Assembly (NCBI RefSeq): GCF_022763345.1
Contig: NZ_JALEGS010000104.1
Span: forward strand, 1 to 64,000
Reading direction: 5' to 3'
Source of the DNA: Phaeodactylibacter sp.
Lineage (GTDB): Bacteria > Bacteroidota > Bacteroidia > Chitinophagales > Saprospiraceae
DNA length: 64,000 bases
This document shows, piece by piece, positions 18,038-27,032 of this stretch (position 1 is its first letter; every line of letters begins with the position of its first letter). The position numbers and the translations under genes are program-made. The notes beneath the pieces were generated by a model. It saw only the letters and a program-made list of their open reading frames with translations. It searched no databases and was not told the origin of the DNA.

Positions 18038-20143
18038 TTACTGCATTTGACGAACAGCTGCCTCCGCCTCCTGCACCGGTAGCTGGCAGACTTTATTCTG
18101 GCAAACGTAAATAAAGGTTTCTCCTTCCTGTAGTTTCCCTTTCAGTAATTCCAGGCTGCCTTCATCGGCCCCGCCCAGAAATAAAGCATTGGGCAGGTAA
18201 TGCTGTTGCAGGGCCTGCCGCCTTTCAGCGAAAGCTTCCCCTACGATAGCCACTTCGTATAGCGGGTAAGTCAGCTCGCTGTACAGGTTCATCCAGTTGG
18301 AAAAGTAGGAAGGCGCAGTGGTCTCTTCAATTTCCCCGGTCATGCGTTGCAGCATCTGACGGGCCCGCTGGGTGTAGGTGGTGTCGTACAGGTACGTGCC
18401 CAGGTGCAGCAGGGCGCGGCCCATTGAGGAGTTGCCGGACGGGATGACATTATCTTCGGTTTTTGCGGTCCGTGCTATAAGTGCCGGGTCTAGGTCGGAG
18501 GTGTAGTAGAGCATTGGGCTGTCTTCAGCGGAGAAATGCTTAAGGGCATATTTGGCAAGGGCCTCCGCGCGTTCCAGCCACTTTTCCTCAAAGGTAATCG
18601 CGTACAGGTCTAAAAAGGCTTCAATCGTGAAGGCGTAATCATCCAGAAAGCCGTTGATCTTGGCTTGACCATCCTTGTAGGTGCGAAGCATGCGCCCTTC
18701 GTCCTGCACCAGCTTTTCCTGAAGCAGTTCGCCTGCACGGACAGCAGCATCACGGTAGTCCGGCATTTGCAGCGCCTGAAAGGCATGGGCATAGCCGCTG
18801 ATCATCATCGCATTCCAGCTAGTCACCTGCTTGTCGTCCAGTCCGGGGCGGGGGCGTTCGGCGCGGGCGGTAAAGAGTTTTGACCCGGCATCGGCGATGA
18901 TTTGACTTAACTCAGACGAAGACAATTTGTACTCATCCAAAATTTTCTGCTCGTTTTTTTCTCGTATCAAAATGTTGCGCCCTTCCCAATTACCACCGGG
19001 GCGAAAGCTGTAATAATCCATGAAAACCTGAGCCATCTGGCCTTCACCGAGCACAGCGGTCACTTCTTCGGCCGTCCAGGTGTAAAAGCGGCCTTCTTCC
19101 CCTTCACTGTCTGCATCAAGGCTGGAGTAAAAACCGCCTTCAGGGCTGGTCATTTCCCGGGCGATGAATTCAAGGGTTTTTTCCAGCACCGTTTTATAGG
19201 CTTCCTCACCGGTAAGCTGATAGGCTTCGCTGTAGAGGCTGACGAGCTGTGCGTTGTCGTAGAGCATTTTTTCAAAGTGGGGCACCTCCCATCGGGTATC
19301 GGTGGAATAGCGGGCAAAACCTCCGCCGAGGTGGTCGTACAGCCCACCGCTCATCATGGCATCAAGGGTGGTTGTGGCAAAGCTGAGCAGGCTGTCCTGA
19401 CCGGTGAGCGCATGCTGTCGCAGCAAAAACCGGAAGACAGCGGGCAGGGGGAACTTGGGCGCACCTTTTAGTCCCCCGAATTGCAAGTCCGCTTGTTCAA
19501 GGATGGCTGAGGTGGCTGTCTGTAGAGCATCAGGTGAAAGTTCAGAGGATTCCTCCAGTGGTTTGGGGCGGCTTACCGATTGGATGCCTTCTGTCAGCAG
19601 TTGCCCGTACTCCTCCAGCTTATCGCGGTCGGTTTGGTATAAATCAGCGAAGTATTTCAGCACCTCCAGCCATTCTTTTTTCGGGAAGTAAGTACCCGCC
19701 CAAACCGGCTGCCCGTTGGGCAGCGCAAAAGCATTCAGGGGCCAGCCGCATCCGCCTTCAGCCGCGAGCTGACAGGCCGTCATGTAAATATTGTCGACGT
19801 CCGGGCGCTCTTCCCGGTCCACTTTAATCGCTACGAAGTTTTCATTCATAATGCGGGCTACTGTCGAGTCTTCAAAGGATTCGTGCTCCATCACGTGGCA
19901 CCAGTGACAGGCCGCATAGCCCACGCTGATGACGATGAGCTTGTCTTCTTCCTTTGCTTTTTGAAGGGCTTCCGCTCCCCAGGGGTACCAATTGACCGGA
20001 TTATGGGCGTGCTGCAGCAGATAGGGGCTGCTTTCATGGACCAGGGCGTTCGTGTGTTTGTGAGCTTGGTTGGAGCCGCCACAGCTGGCCAGAAGCACGA
20101 GCAGCCCAAACAGGCTGAACCGGGGCCATTCAGAAATACGCAT
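18038..20143 (-). CDS. SSP411/YyaL-like thioredoxin-domain lipoprotein
   Basis: About 701 residues. A lipoprotein signal (SLFGLLVLLASCGG) is followed by the DUF255 thioredoxin-like domain, with the diagnostic NALVHESSPYLLQHAHNPV and a C-H-W-C active site in AACHWCHVMEHESF, and then a large alpha/alpha-barrel resembling six-hairpin glycosidases. Family members (spermatogenesis-associated protein 20 in animals, YyaL in bacteria) have no settled function. I chose the ATG at 20143, because a promoter-like box (CATCTTTG, 20168-20175) ends directly before the alternative ATG at 20167, which would therefore not be transcribed. Confidence 0.85.
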   Translation of the reverse strand: MRISEWPRFSLFGLLVLLASCGGSNQAHKHTNALVHESSPYLLQHAHNPVNWYPWGAEALQKAKEEDKLIVISVGYAACHWCHVMEHESFEDSTVARIMNENFVAIKVDREERPDVDNIYMTACQLAAEGGCGWPLNAFALPNGQPVWAGTYFPKKEWLEVLKYFADLYQTDRDKLEEYGQLLTEGIQSVSRPKPLEESSELSPDALQTATSAILEQADLQFGGLKGAPKFPLPAVFRFLLRQHALTGQDSLLSFATTTLDAMMSGGLYDHLGGGFARYSTDTRWEVPHFEKMLYDNAQLVSLYSEAYQLTGEEAYKTVLEKTLEFIAREMTSPEGGFYSSLDADSEGEEGRFYTWTAEEVTAVLGEGQMAQVFMDYYSFRPGGNWEGRNILIREKNEQKILDEYKLSSSELSQIIADAGSKLFTARAERPRPGLDDKQVTSWNAMMISGYAHAFQALQMPDYRDAAVRAGELLQEKLVQDEGRMLRTYKDGQAKINGFLDDYAFTIEAFLDLYAITFEEKWLERAEALAKYALKHFSAEDSPMLYYTSDLDPALIARTAKTEDNVIPSGNSSMGRALLHLGTYLYDTTYTQRARQMLQRMTGEIEETTAPSYFSNWMNLYSELTYPLYEVAIVGEAFAERRQALQQHYLPNALFLGGADEGSLELLKGKLQEGETFIYVCQNKVCQLPVQEAEAAVRQMQ

Positions 20144-20338
20144 TTTGAGGTAGTTTAGTCTGTTCATCAAAGATGATAATAATGGTGAATAGGGGGGAGG
20201 TATGTCCGTGATACCAAATGTGCGGAAAAATGGGGAAGAAGGAGGCACTCGCTACCCATTTTTTATTGGAGCAATGACAAATCGCATCTGACAATTGGAA
20301 GCCCCTCTTTATTTTTCGACCATTAATACGCAAGAGCC

Positions 20339-20989
20339 ATGCCTTTTTTTCAACTCAGCGAAACCGATACAGGCTTCCCACCGGCACACTTTGCCGACGA
20401 ACAGGGGATGATAGCTGTAGGGGGAGACCTCTCCGCAGAACGGCTGTTGAATGCCTATCAGAGCGGCATCTACTTTTGGTTCGGCCCCATGGATTTTATC
20501 AAATGGTGGTCGCCTGACCCTCGTTTAATTTTGAAGCCGGAGGAGGCGGACCCGCCAGAACAGCTTCCTGGTTACCGCCCGGATTTAGAAGTCACTTTCG
20601 ATCAGTATTTTGAGCCACTGCTCCGGCAAATACAGGAAGCCCAAAACACTCCGCCCATGGGCGAAAACTGGGTGACAGCGCAAATGGCAGCAGTCTACCA
20701 GTCACTGTTTGAGCAGGGCTATGCACACTCCCTGGAGGTCCGGCAAGGGGCCACCTGGATAGGGGGCATCTTTGGAGTGGCCATCGGCAAGGCCTTTTTC
20801 GCAGAATATACCTACAGTGGCAGGGAAGGGGGCGCAGCTTTAGCGCTATGCTTGCTGGCTAAGCAACTTCAGGCTCAGGGCTACCACTTTATTGACGTTC
20901 AAAAACCAACTATTGATACGCCTGATCTGGGGTTCACCGAAATGTCGCGCATGGCTTACCTGGATTTGGTCAAAGTGGCTTGTGCTTAA
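20339..20989 (+). CDS. aat: Leucyl/phenylalanyl-tRNA--protein transferase
   Basis: A 216-residue enzyme that adds leucine or phenylalanine from tRNA to proteins with N-terminal Arg or Lys, marking them for ClpS/ClpAP degradation (N-end rule). The family blocks GMIAVGGDLSAERLLNAYQSG, IKWWSPDPR, GENWVTAQM, GATWIGGIFGVAIGKAF and YSGREGGAALAL are all present. The length is normal. It is followed after 12 bases by the TPR gene, so the two are probably cotranscribed. Confidence 0.96.
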   Translation: MPFFQLSETDTGFPPAHFADEQGMIAVGGDLSAERLLNAYQSGIYFWFGPMDFIKWWSPDPRLILKPEEADPPEQLPGYRPDLEVTFDQYFEPLLRQIQEAQNTPPMGENWVTAQMAAVYQSLFEQGYAHSLEVRQGATWIGGIFGVAIGKAFFAEYTYSGREGGAALALCLLAKQLQAQGYHFIDVQKPTIDTPDLGFTEMSRMAYLDLVKVACA

Positions 20990-21001
20990 ATCAGAAAAGA
21001 A

Positions 21002-22774
21002 ATGGAAAATACAATCGACGACTTATTGCAGGAAGCGCAGGTTTACTATCAAAGTAGTGCCTGGAAGCAAGCTGTAGACAGCTATGAATCTGTGTTGAAC
21101 CAATGCACCGACCCGCTGCTCAGCGGGCAGGTTTACAGTGCCATAGGCGCCATTTATCAGGAACAGGGAGCGCCTGAAATAGCAATCCGAAATTACGAGC
21201 AAGCCTTTGAAGCGTACCAAAAAGCCGAGCCGGTAATGAATGCCGAGGAAAGGCACCAAATGGCAGGTTTGAGCAATAACCTTGGCAATTTGCTGGCTGC
21301 CCTGCGGCAGTACAAAGCAGCGGATGCCTATTTCCGGGCTGCCGTTAAGCGGTATGAGGCTTTGGCAGAGACCGACGAGGCTACTTTCCAACCCTATCTC
21401 GCACTCACTGTTTTCAACCGCGCACAGGCAGCAGCCCGGGGCGGCGATCATTACAACTGGCGCAAAAGCATCAAGCAGGCTGTGGCACTTTACGAGGGCT
21501 TGGTCAAACAAAGGGCCATCTTTCAGCCCTATTTGGGCAACGCCCTGACCTCTCTGGCCGACAGTTACACCGATGAGGACCCTCTGATGGCAGAGCTTTA
21601 CTGGAAGCAAGGCATCCGTGCCTACGAAGCAGCTTTGTCGAATGACCCCTCGGTACTGCCCTTAATTGCTGCGGGCTACAACAACCTTGCTTTCGCTCAA
21701 AAACAGGAGCGGGCCTACAGCAAAGCGGTCCTGTCTTATACACAGGCGCTGGAGGCGTACGCCGACCTTTCGGAACAACGCCCGGAAGACTTTCAGCCAT
21801 TTGTGGCCAATACCTACAATAACCTCGGCGTGCTCTTTACAGAAATGGGAGAGCGGGAGGAAGCTATCCTCAACTATGAGCGGGCGCTGGAACAATACAA
21901 TGTGCTGGAAACTCAGCAGCCAGGCTTATTCCTGCCGTATCAGGCCACCCTTTACCACAACCTCGGCGTACTTCACGACGAAAAGCAGGCTTACGAAGAG
22001 GCACTGTCTTACTACCGAATGGCCCTGGAGCAACGGCAAGTGCTGGCTATAGACCATCCTGAAGGCTTTATGCCTGACGTGGCAGTGACGGCGCTGAATA
22101 TGGCAACGCTTTTCCAGTCTCTGCTGGAGCTTACTGCCGATATGCAATACCAGGCTGAAGGATTGGCGATGCTGCCGGTTATTGAATCAGCATTGAGCCA
22201 GATAGAGCAGGAATCGCCGGCGCTGGCTAGTATGCAAAGCGACTTAGCGTATTTCCGGGATTTCTTTTCCAATGTCCAATACCCCACGCTGGAAGCCGCC
22301 CGGCTGATGCGGGAAATCGCGCTTTGGCAGGAAGAACAGCTCTCCACGCTGGAGCACAATGAGAAACTCAGCTGGCAGCACAAAATAGTCGATGCGTTGG
22401 CCACTTACCACCAGCAACATCCAGGCCATCGAAGTATGGAGGAGGAGCTTGCACAGGCTTATGCTTTTCAGGCCTGGCTACTTTTGCTGGCCGGACAAAC
22501 CAGCGAGGCCCTAATTCCAGCTCAAAAGGCAGTTGCCCTCAATCCTACAGACCCTCAGCCCTTCGTCAACCACGGGCACGTACAGCTGATGCTTGGAAAC
22601 CTTGGGGAAGCCCTAAAGTCTTACAATCACGTCAAAACACAAATCACGGCCGACAAAAAACGTGTGGTGGACCTGGTGCTGGATGATTTGAAGGTGCTAA
22701 GAGATTGTGGGCTGGATGAGGGATTGGCTGAAAAAGTGGGTAGTGCACTGCAAACTCAGCAGGCAATCGCGTAG
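21002..22774 (+). CDS. Tetratricopeptide-repeat protein
   Basis: A 590-residue soluble protein built almost wholly of TPR helices. Repeated blocks such as YNNLGVLFTEMGEREEAILNYERALEQY and the similar stretches around it are typical. There is no signal peptide or membrane segment, so it is probably a cytoplasmic protein-binding scaffold; no partner is indicated. It follows aat closely, and its last 19 bases overlap the convergent HypF-like gene. Confidence 0.85.
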   Translation: MENTIDDLLQEAQVYYQSSAWKQAVDSYESVLNQCTDPLLSGQVYSAIGAIYQEQGAPEIAIRNYEQAFEAYQKAEPVMNAEERHQMAGLSNNLGNLLAALRQYKAADAYFRAAVKRYEALAETDEATFQPYLALTVFNRAQAAARGGDHYNWRKSIKQAVALYEGLVKQRAIFQPYLGNALTSLADSYTDEDPLMAELYWKQGIRAYEAALSNDPSVLPLIAAGYNNLAFAQKQERAYSKAVLSYTQALEAYADLSEQRPEDFQPFVANTYNNLGVLFTEMGEREEAILNYERALEQYNVLETQQPGLFLPYQATLYHNLGVLHDEKQAYEEALSYYRMALEQRQVLAIDHPEGFMPDVAVTALNMATLFQSLLELTADMQYQAEGLAMLPVIESALSQIEQESPALASMQSDLAYFRDFFSNVQYPTLEAARLMREIALWQEEQLSTLEHNEKLSWQHKIVDALATYHQQHPGHRSMEEELAQAYAFQAWLLLLAGQTSEALIPAQKAVALNPTDPQPFVNHGHVQLMLGNLGEALKSYNHVKTQITADKKRVVDLVLDDLKVLRDCGLDEGLAEKVGSALQTQQAIA

Positions 22775-23925
22775 GAGCTGCCCCAAAACCGGCAGATGAG
22801 GTCCAACAGCCATGCATTCTTGAAGTACCGGCCAGACAGTAAAATACTATCGGCCTGCTGTGCTTCAGCTTGCCGCCCTGCGTAATCTGCAAGGGAGAGA
22901 TGAAGCCGGGCAGCGATCAGTGCTGATTCGTGCCCTTGCGAATGGGCTTCCGTAACCGCCTTCAGCAGGTAGTCTGGTATAGCCGTTCTTCCATCCCAGT
23001 CTTGCAGGAAAGATAAGGTAAGTTTCGGGAAGTTGTGCCGGAAGTAAGTGTGGGCAGCGGATTCCAAACGCATCACGGCTTCATATGGATAGTGCACTTC
23101 GGACAGGCCCAGCAAGATCGCTGCGGCATTTTTAAATAATCCTCCCCAATTACCTTCAATTAGCAGCGGTGTGGAATGCCTCCCGGTAATCCTGTATTGC
23201 AGGCAACCCCGCTCATCCCAGAATAGGCCCAGGCTATTGACGGTTTCCAGTTTTGTCCTCTGTCGGATCACCATCAGCTCATCCAAAGGAGCCTGGCTTT
23301 CGGTTCCAGTCCTAAAGCGTATTTCGGTGCGGTTCATAGGGCTGTGGAGGAGGATTGGTGGTTGCGGCACTGGGGCTTCGTAAGGCGGGAGCTGGAAGAG
23401 CATGGCATCAGCTAGCGCTGCCAATTGAGTCCGGTCCCGCTGTGGGTGGGTAGCCGGTGGAGCGCCATGCCGGTTGGCGCTGCTCATAACGGCTGGCTTT
23501 TGCCAATGCGTCATCAGGTGTCGGAGCAGCGGAGTACCGGGCAGGGCTGCCCCAACTCTGGACAAACCGGGTGCAAGGGTATCAAAAGCCAGAGTCGACA
23601 AGGGATCGGCATTGCGGGTGAGCAGTACAATGGGATTTTCCGGAGATTGAAGGGCCAGCATATCAGCGGCATCAACTTCCAGGTCTTCGGCGAGGATGAA
23701 AAGCTCATGATAGAGTAGGGGAAGTGGCAGGGGCGTGCCCTTGCGCTGCCGGAGCCGCTGTATGGCTTTTGGATGGGCAGCATCCGCCAGGAGTTGAAAC
23801 CCGGATGGGTGCTGTATGGCTAGGATTCCGCCCTCGTTTAGGCACTCAACCGCAGCTTCAATCGCAGGTGTGCCCCCGAGAGGCGCCACCGGGGAGCCGA
23901 ATCTGGTAAACTGGTAAGGGGTCAT
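22756..23925 (-). CDS. Shortened HypF-like protein (YrdC domain plus remnant Kae1-like domain)
   Basis: 389 residues, about half the length of normal HypF (about 750). Residues 15-180 resemble the YrdC domain: SGFQLLADAA, LRQRKGTP, NPIVLL at 97-102, VGAALPGTPLLRHLM and PAVMSSAN at 144-151. The remainder recalls the HypF/Kae1-like end (PYEAVMRLESAAH, LSGRYFKNAWLLDLI) but is much shorter. The acylphosphatase domain and zinc fingers that start HypF are absent, as is the RCDDSV-type motif. It overlaps the hydrogenase protease gene by four bases (ATGA), so it belongs to the hydrogenase operon. Either a reduced HypF that helps make the active-site CN ligands, or a non-catalytic partner. Confidence 0.7.
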   Translation of the reverse strand: MTPYQFTRFGSPVAPLGGTPAIEAAVECLNEGGILAIQHPSGFQLLADAAHPKAIQRLRQRKGTPLPLPLLYHELFILAEDLEVDAADMLALQSPENPIVLLTRNADPLSTLAFDTLAPGLSRVGAALPGTPLLRHLMTHWQKPAVMSSANRHGAPPATHPQRDRTQLAALADAMLFQLPPYEAPVPQPPILLHSPMNRTEIRFRTGTESQAPLDELMVIRQRTKLETVNSLGLFWDERGCLQYRITGRHSTPLLIEGNWGGLFKNAAAILLGLSEVHYPYEAVMRLESAAHTYFRHNFPKLTLSFLQDWDGRTAIPDYLLKAVTEAHSQGHESALIAARLHLSLADYAGRQAEAQQADSILLSGRYFKNAWLLDLICRFWGSSYAIAC

Positions 23926-24455
23926 ACCGTTTCGGGTGTCGCTAATTGTTGAATAAGCTGGCCCACTTCCCTGGCTAAAACCGGAATACTGTTTTCTACA
24001 GCCGGGCTGAGGGCCACGGTCATAGGCTGTATCTCTTCAATAGAGATGGTAAACAGGTAAAGCTCCGGGACCCTTCCCAGCAGGTACATGGATTCGACCA
24101 TATCCTTAAGCCCAAAGTCGTGTGCGGTGAGCCCTTTCGGGAAATCAGAGGAAAAGCGGGGCTTGATCAGGGAGACCGTTCCCAGCGGCTTTTGGTCCAT
24201 AGTCGCATCCACAAAGATGACCTTGTCGTAGGCATCAAAATGCCCCATGAGCGTAAAACCGCCCACCCCGCCATCAAGGATGTCTGTATCAGGCAGTTGT
24301 ATATTGTTTTCCGCCAGCCATTGGATAAACTGCACACCAATACCCTCATCGCCCATGAGATAATTACCAATGCCAATCAAGAGTATCGACGGGCGCTGAG
24401 CGGTGGCATCGGGCGCAGCTATCCGCTGACTGAGTTTTGCTTCGAGTTCTCGCAT
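23922..24455 (-). CDS. [NiFe] hydrogenase maturation endopeptidase (HyaD/HybD family)
   Basis: A 177-residue protease that removes the C-terminal peptide of the large subunit once nickel is in place. Motifs are GIGNYLMGDEGIG (with Glu37), the strand VIFVDAT (Asp83) and AHDFGLKDM (His112), matching the three nickel-sensing ligands of E. coli HybD (Glu16, Asp62, His93). It follows the cytochrome b gene by six bases and overlaps the HypF-like gene by four. Its expected target is the 20-residue tail of the large subunit encoded in the same operon. Confidence 0.93.
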   Translation of the reverse strand: MRELEAKLSQRIAAPDATAQRPSILLIGIGNYLMGDEGIGVQFIQWLAENNIQLPDTDILDGGVGGFTLMGHFDAYDKVIFVDATMDQKPLGTVSLIKPRFSSDFPKGLTAHDFGLKDMVESMYLLGRVPELYLFTISIEEIQPMTVALSPAVENSIPVLAREVGQLIQQLATPETV

Positions 24456-24461
24456 GTTGAT

Positions 24462-25253
24462 TTAGTGTGCTTCTGCTGCCGGTGTTTTTTCTTCTTCGCT
24501 CCAGGGCTCTTCTTCCTGAGCCGGTGGGGTTTCCCCTTCCAGCGTATCTTCCGGCTTGATCCGGTCAGACAGTACAAATTTGTAACCGCTGAACATAGAG
24601 GACACTTCGCCCCGGCCTTCCAGCCAGTCGTGATAGAATACCAGGTAGACGTGGATGATAATGAAGAGAATCATCAGCCACGTCACCCCGTGGTGGATAA
24701 ACCGTACGGTGAAGTCGCTTCCAAACAAGGGGATGACCCATCCAAATAAGTCTGCCACAAAGAAGGCAGACATAGGCTCATACAGCCCAAATCCTGTAGC
24801 TACCTGCACCAGGGCTAACAAAAACAGGACCACATAAGAGGCACCAGCAACAGCATTATGCCCAATCGCAATATTGCCCAGGCGGTGCTCTTTATCCACA
24901 CCAAGCAGAATGTCAATCTGCAGTACGTGTCTAATGTTCAGGAGGGCCTTTTGGGTCAGGGGCAGAAAAGACCGCCAGTTGGCATAACGGTTGCCGACAA
25001 ATGCCCAGTAAATCCTGAGTAGCATAACCCCAAGGAAAATGTAGGCGGTGGCAAAATGGATGTAGCGCACTGTCCCAAACCAAAATTGCCCGCTGGCTTC
25101 TGTACTGGACATGATTGCCGGCGGATTGGCAATCACAAAGCCTGTTGCGGCCAAAACGGTGATGCAAAGCGCATTGGCCCAATGGAAAATCCGGACGGGT
25201 AGCTCCCAGACGTATACGCGTTTAAAGGTCAGGTCTTTTTTTGTAGAGGCCAT
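24462..25253 (-). CDS. Ni/Fe-hydrogenase b-type cytochrome subunit (HyaC-like)
   Basis: A 263-residue membrane protein with four helices and the heme-ligand histidines expected of HyaC/HoxZ: RIFHWANAL, RYIHFATAY, IGHNAVAG and the pair in RFIHHGVTW and FIIIHVYL. It anchors the hydrogenase dimer to the membrane and passes electrons to quinone. The C-terminal 35 residues are acidic and proline-rich, an unusual tail of unknown role. It lies 18 bases after the large-subunit stop. Confidence 0.93.
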   Translation of the reverse strand: MASTKKDLTFKRVYVWELPVRIFHWANALCITVLAATGFVIANPPAIMSSTEASGQFWFGTVRYIHFATAYIFLGVMLLRIYWAFVGNRYANWRSFLPLTQKALLNIRHVLQIDILLGVDKEHRLGNIAIGHNAVAGASYVVLFLLALVQVATGFGLYEPMSAFFVADLFGWVIPLFGSDFTVRFIHHGVTWLMILFIIIHVYLVFYHDWLEGRGEVSSMFSGYKFVLSDRIKPEDTLEGETPPAQEEEPWSEEEKTPAAEAH

Positions 25254-25271
25254 GGTCTCAGGTTTTTCCGG

Positions 25272-27005
25272 TTAAATTTCGCAGGAAGACAAATGCCGCA
25301 CCTGTGAAATATGCCTGCCTTCCTCATCGTACAAATGCACTGAGCAGGCAATGCAGGGGTCAAAGGAGTGGATCGTCCTCAGAATCTCCAGCGGTTGTTT
25401 TTCATCTGCCACGGGGGTGCCGATAAGGGTAGACTCATAGGAAGAGCGTTGCCCTTTAGGGTCTCGCGGAGAGGCATTCCATGTAGATGGCACAACCTGC
25501 TGGTAATTTTCGGTTTTACCGTCCTTAATTTTGATCCAGTGGCCTAGTGCCCCGCGCGGTGCTTCCATATAGCCCACGCCTTTGGCTTCAGCCGGCCAGG
25601 TCTCCGGTTCCCAGCGTTCCGTGTTGGCCATCCGGGTATCCCCGTTTTTGATGTTGTTGATCATCTGATCGTAGAACTCCAGCCCCCAGTTGGCGGTCAG
25701 CTTTGCGCAAATGCCGCGGGCAGCCGTGCGGCCCAGGGTAGAGAACAGGGCTTCAGCCGGTACATCCAGATGCTTTAAAACTGCATCTACCTCCGCTTTG
25801 ATCTCTTCATTGCCACGGGCGTAACCGACCAGGACACGGGATAGCGGGCCGACCTCCATAGGCAGCCCTTTCCAGCGTGGGGTCTTAATGAAACTGTATT
25901 TCTTGTCGATATCCAGATAATCATACGGTGGTTTGGGCCCGGAATAGTTGATCTCGGTCTCGCCCTCCCAGGGGTGGAGGCTTTCCTCGTCCCCTTTGGT
26001 GTAGTCGTACCAGGAATTGTTGACAAATTCCCGGATTTCATCATTATCACGGTGGTTGACATCGTGTACTTTGGACAAGTCGTTGTTCAGGATGACGCCT
26101 TGCGGAAATTTGAAAGAGGAAACGTCCCGGTATCCATTGGTTGGAAATTCACCGTAGGACATGTAGTTACCGAAGCCTTTGCCGATGCTGCCCCAGTCTT
26201 TGTAGAAGGAGGCGATGGCGAGCAGGTCGGGAATGTAGACCTCATCTACAAACTTTTTGCCTTCTTCCAGCAATTGCCGGACATAAGCCAGGCGTTCGGC
26301 ATTTAGGCCGCCGGGGTCTTCCGTATCGATCGCGCAAGCCATTCCACCTACGAGGTAGTTGGGGTGTGGGTTTTTGCCACCGAAGATGGTATGCACTTTG
26401 ACAATTTCTTTTTGCCATTCCAGGGCTTCCAGGTAGTGAGCGACGGCCATCAGATTAGCCTCCGGTGGCAGTTTCATGCCCGGGTGGCCCCAGTAGCCGT
26501 TGGCAAAGATGCCCAGCTGACCGCTTTCCACGAAACGGGTAATCCGTTTTTTGATGTCTGCAAAATAGCCCGGTGAGCTCTTGGGCCAGGGCGAAATACG
26601 CTGTGCAAGTTCGGAAGTCGCCTTAGGGTCAGCCTTCAGCGCATTGACCACATCCACCCAGTCCAGAGCATGAAGGTGGTAAAAGTGTACAACATGGTCG
26701 TGCATGTACAGTGCCGTAGCCATCATATTGCGGACCATTTCCGCGTTAGGCGGCACCACAATATCCAGGGCGTCCTCTACGGAGCGCACGGAAGCCAGGG
26801 CGTGCACCGTTGTACATACCCCGCAGGTGCGCTGTACGAATGCCCATACATCACGTGGGTCCCGGCCACAAACTATTTTTTCGATGCCCCTCACCATACT
26901 GGAAGAGCTCCAGGCATCAGAAATGACGCCGTCTTTTACTTCAACTTCGATACGAAGGTGGCCCTCAATACGTGTGATAGGGTCTACGACAATTCTCTTT
27001 GACAT
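25272..27005 (-). CDS. [NiFe] hydrogenase large subunit
   Basis: A 577-residue catalytic subunit. The N-terminal nickel motif is RTCGVC (Cys61, Cys64) and the C-terminal one DPCIACSVH (Cys551, Cys554), which hold the NiFe(CN)2CO site that splits hydrogen. After His557 a 20-residue tail remains, the peptide removed by the HybD-type protease. The sequence style (RGIEKI, GRDPRDVWAF, HALASVR) fits membrane-bound uptake hydrogenases of group 1. It lies 27 bases after the small-subunit stop. Confidence 0.96.
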   Translation of the reverse strand: MSKRIVVDPITRIEGHLRIEVEVKDGVISDAWSSSSMVRGIEKIVCGRDPRDVWAFVQRTCGVCTTVHALASVRSVEDALDIVVPPNAEMVRNMMATALYMHDHVVHFYHLHALDWVDVVNALKADPKATSELAQRISPWPKSSPGYFADIKKRITRFVESGQLGIFANGYWGHPGMKLPPEANLMAVAHYLEALEWQKEIVKVHTIFGGKNPHPNYLVGGMACAIDTEDPGGLNAERLAYVRQLLEEGKKFVDEVYIPDLLAIASFYKDWGSIGKGFGNYMSYGEFPTNGYRDVSSFKFPQGVILNNDLSKVHDVNHRDNDEIREFVNNSWYDYTKGDEESLHPWEGETEINYSGPKPPYDYLDIDKKYSFIKTPRWKGLPMEVGPLSRVLVGYARGNEEIKAEVDAVLKHLDVPAEALFSTLGRTAARGICAKLTANWGLEFYDQMINNIKNGDTRMANTERWEPETWPAEAKGVGYMEAPRGALGHWIKIKDGKTENYQQVVPSTWNASPRDPKGQRSSYESTLIGTPVADEKQPLEILRTIHSFDPCIACSVHLYDEEGRHISQVRHLSSCEI

Positions 27006-27032
27006 GGTTTCGTGATTGGTTAACCGGGAATA

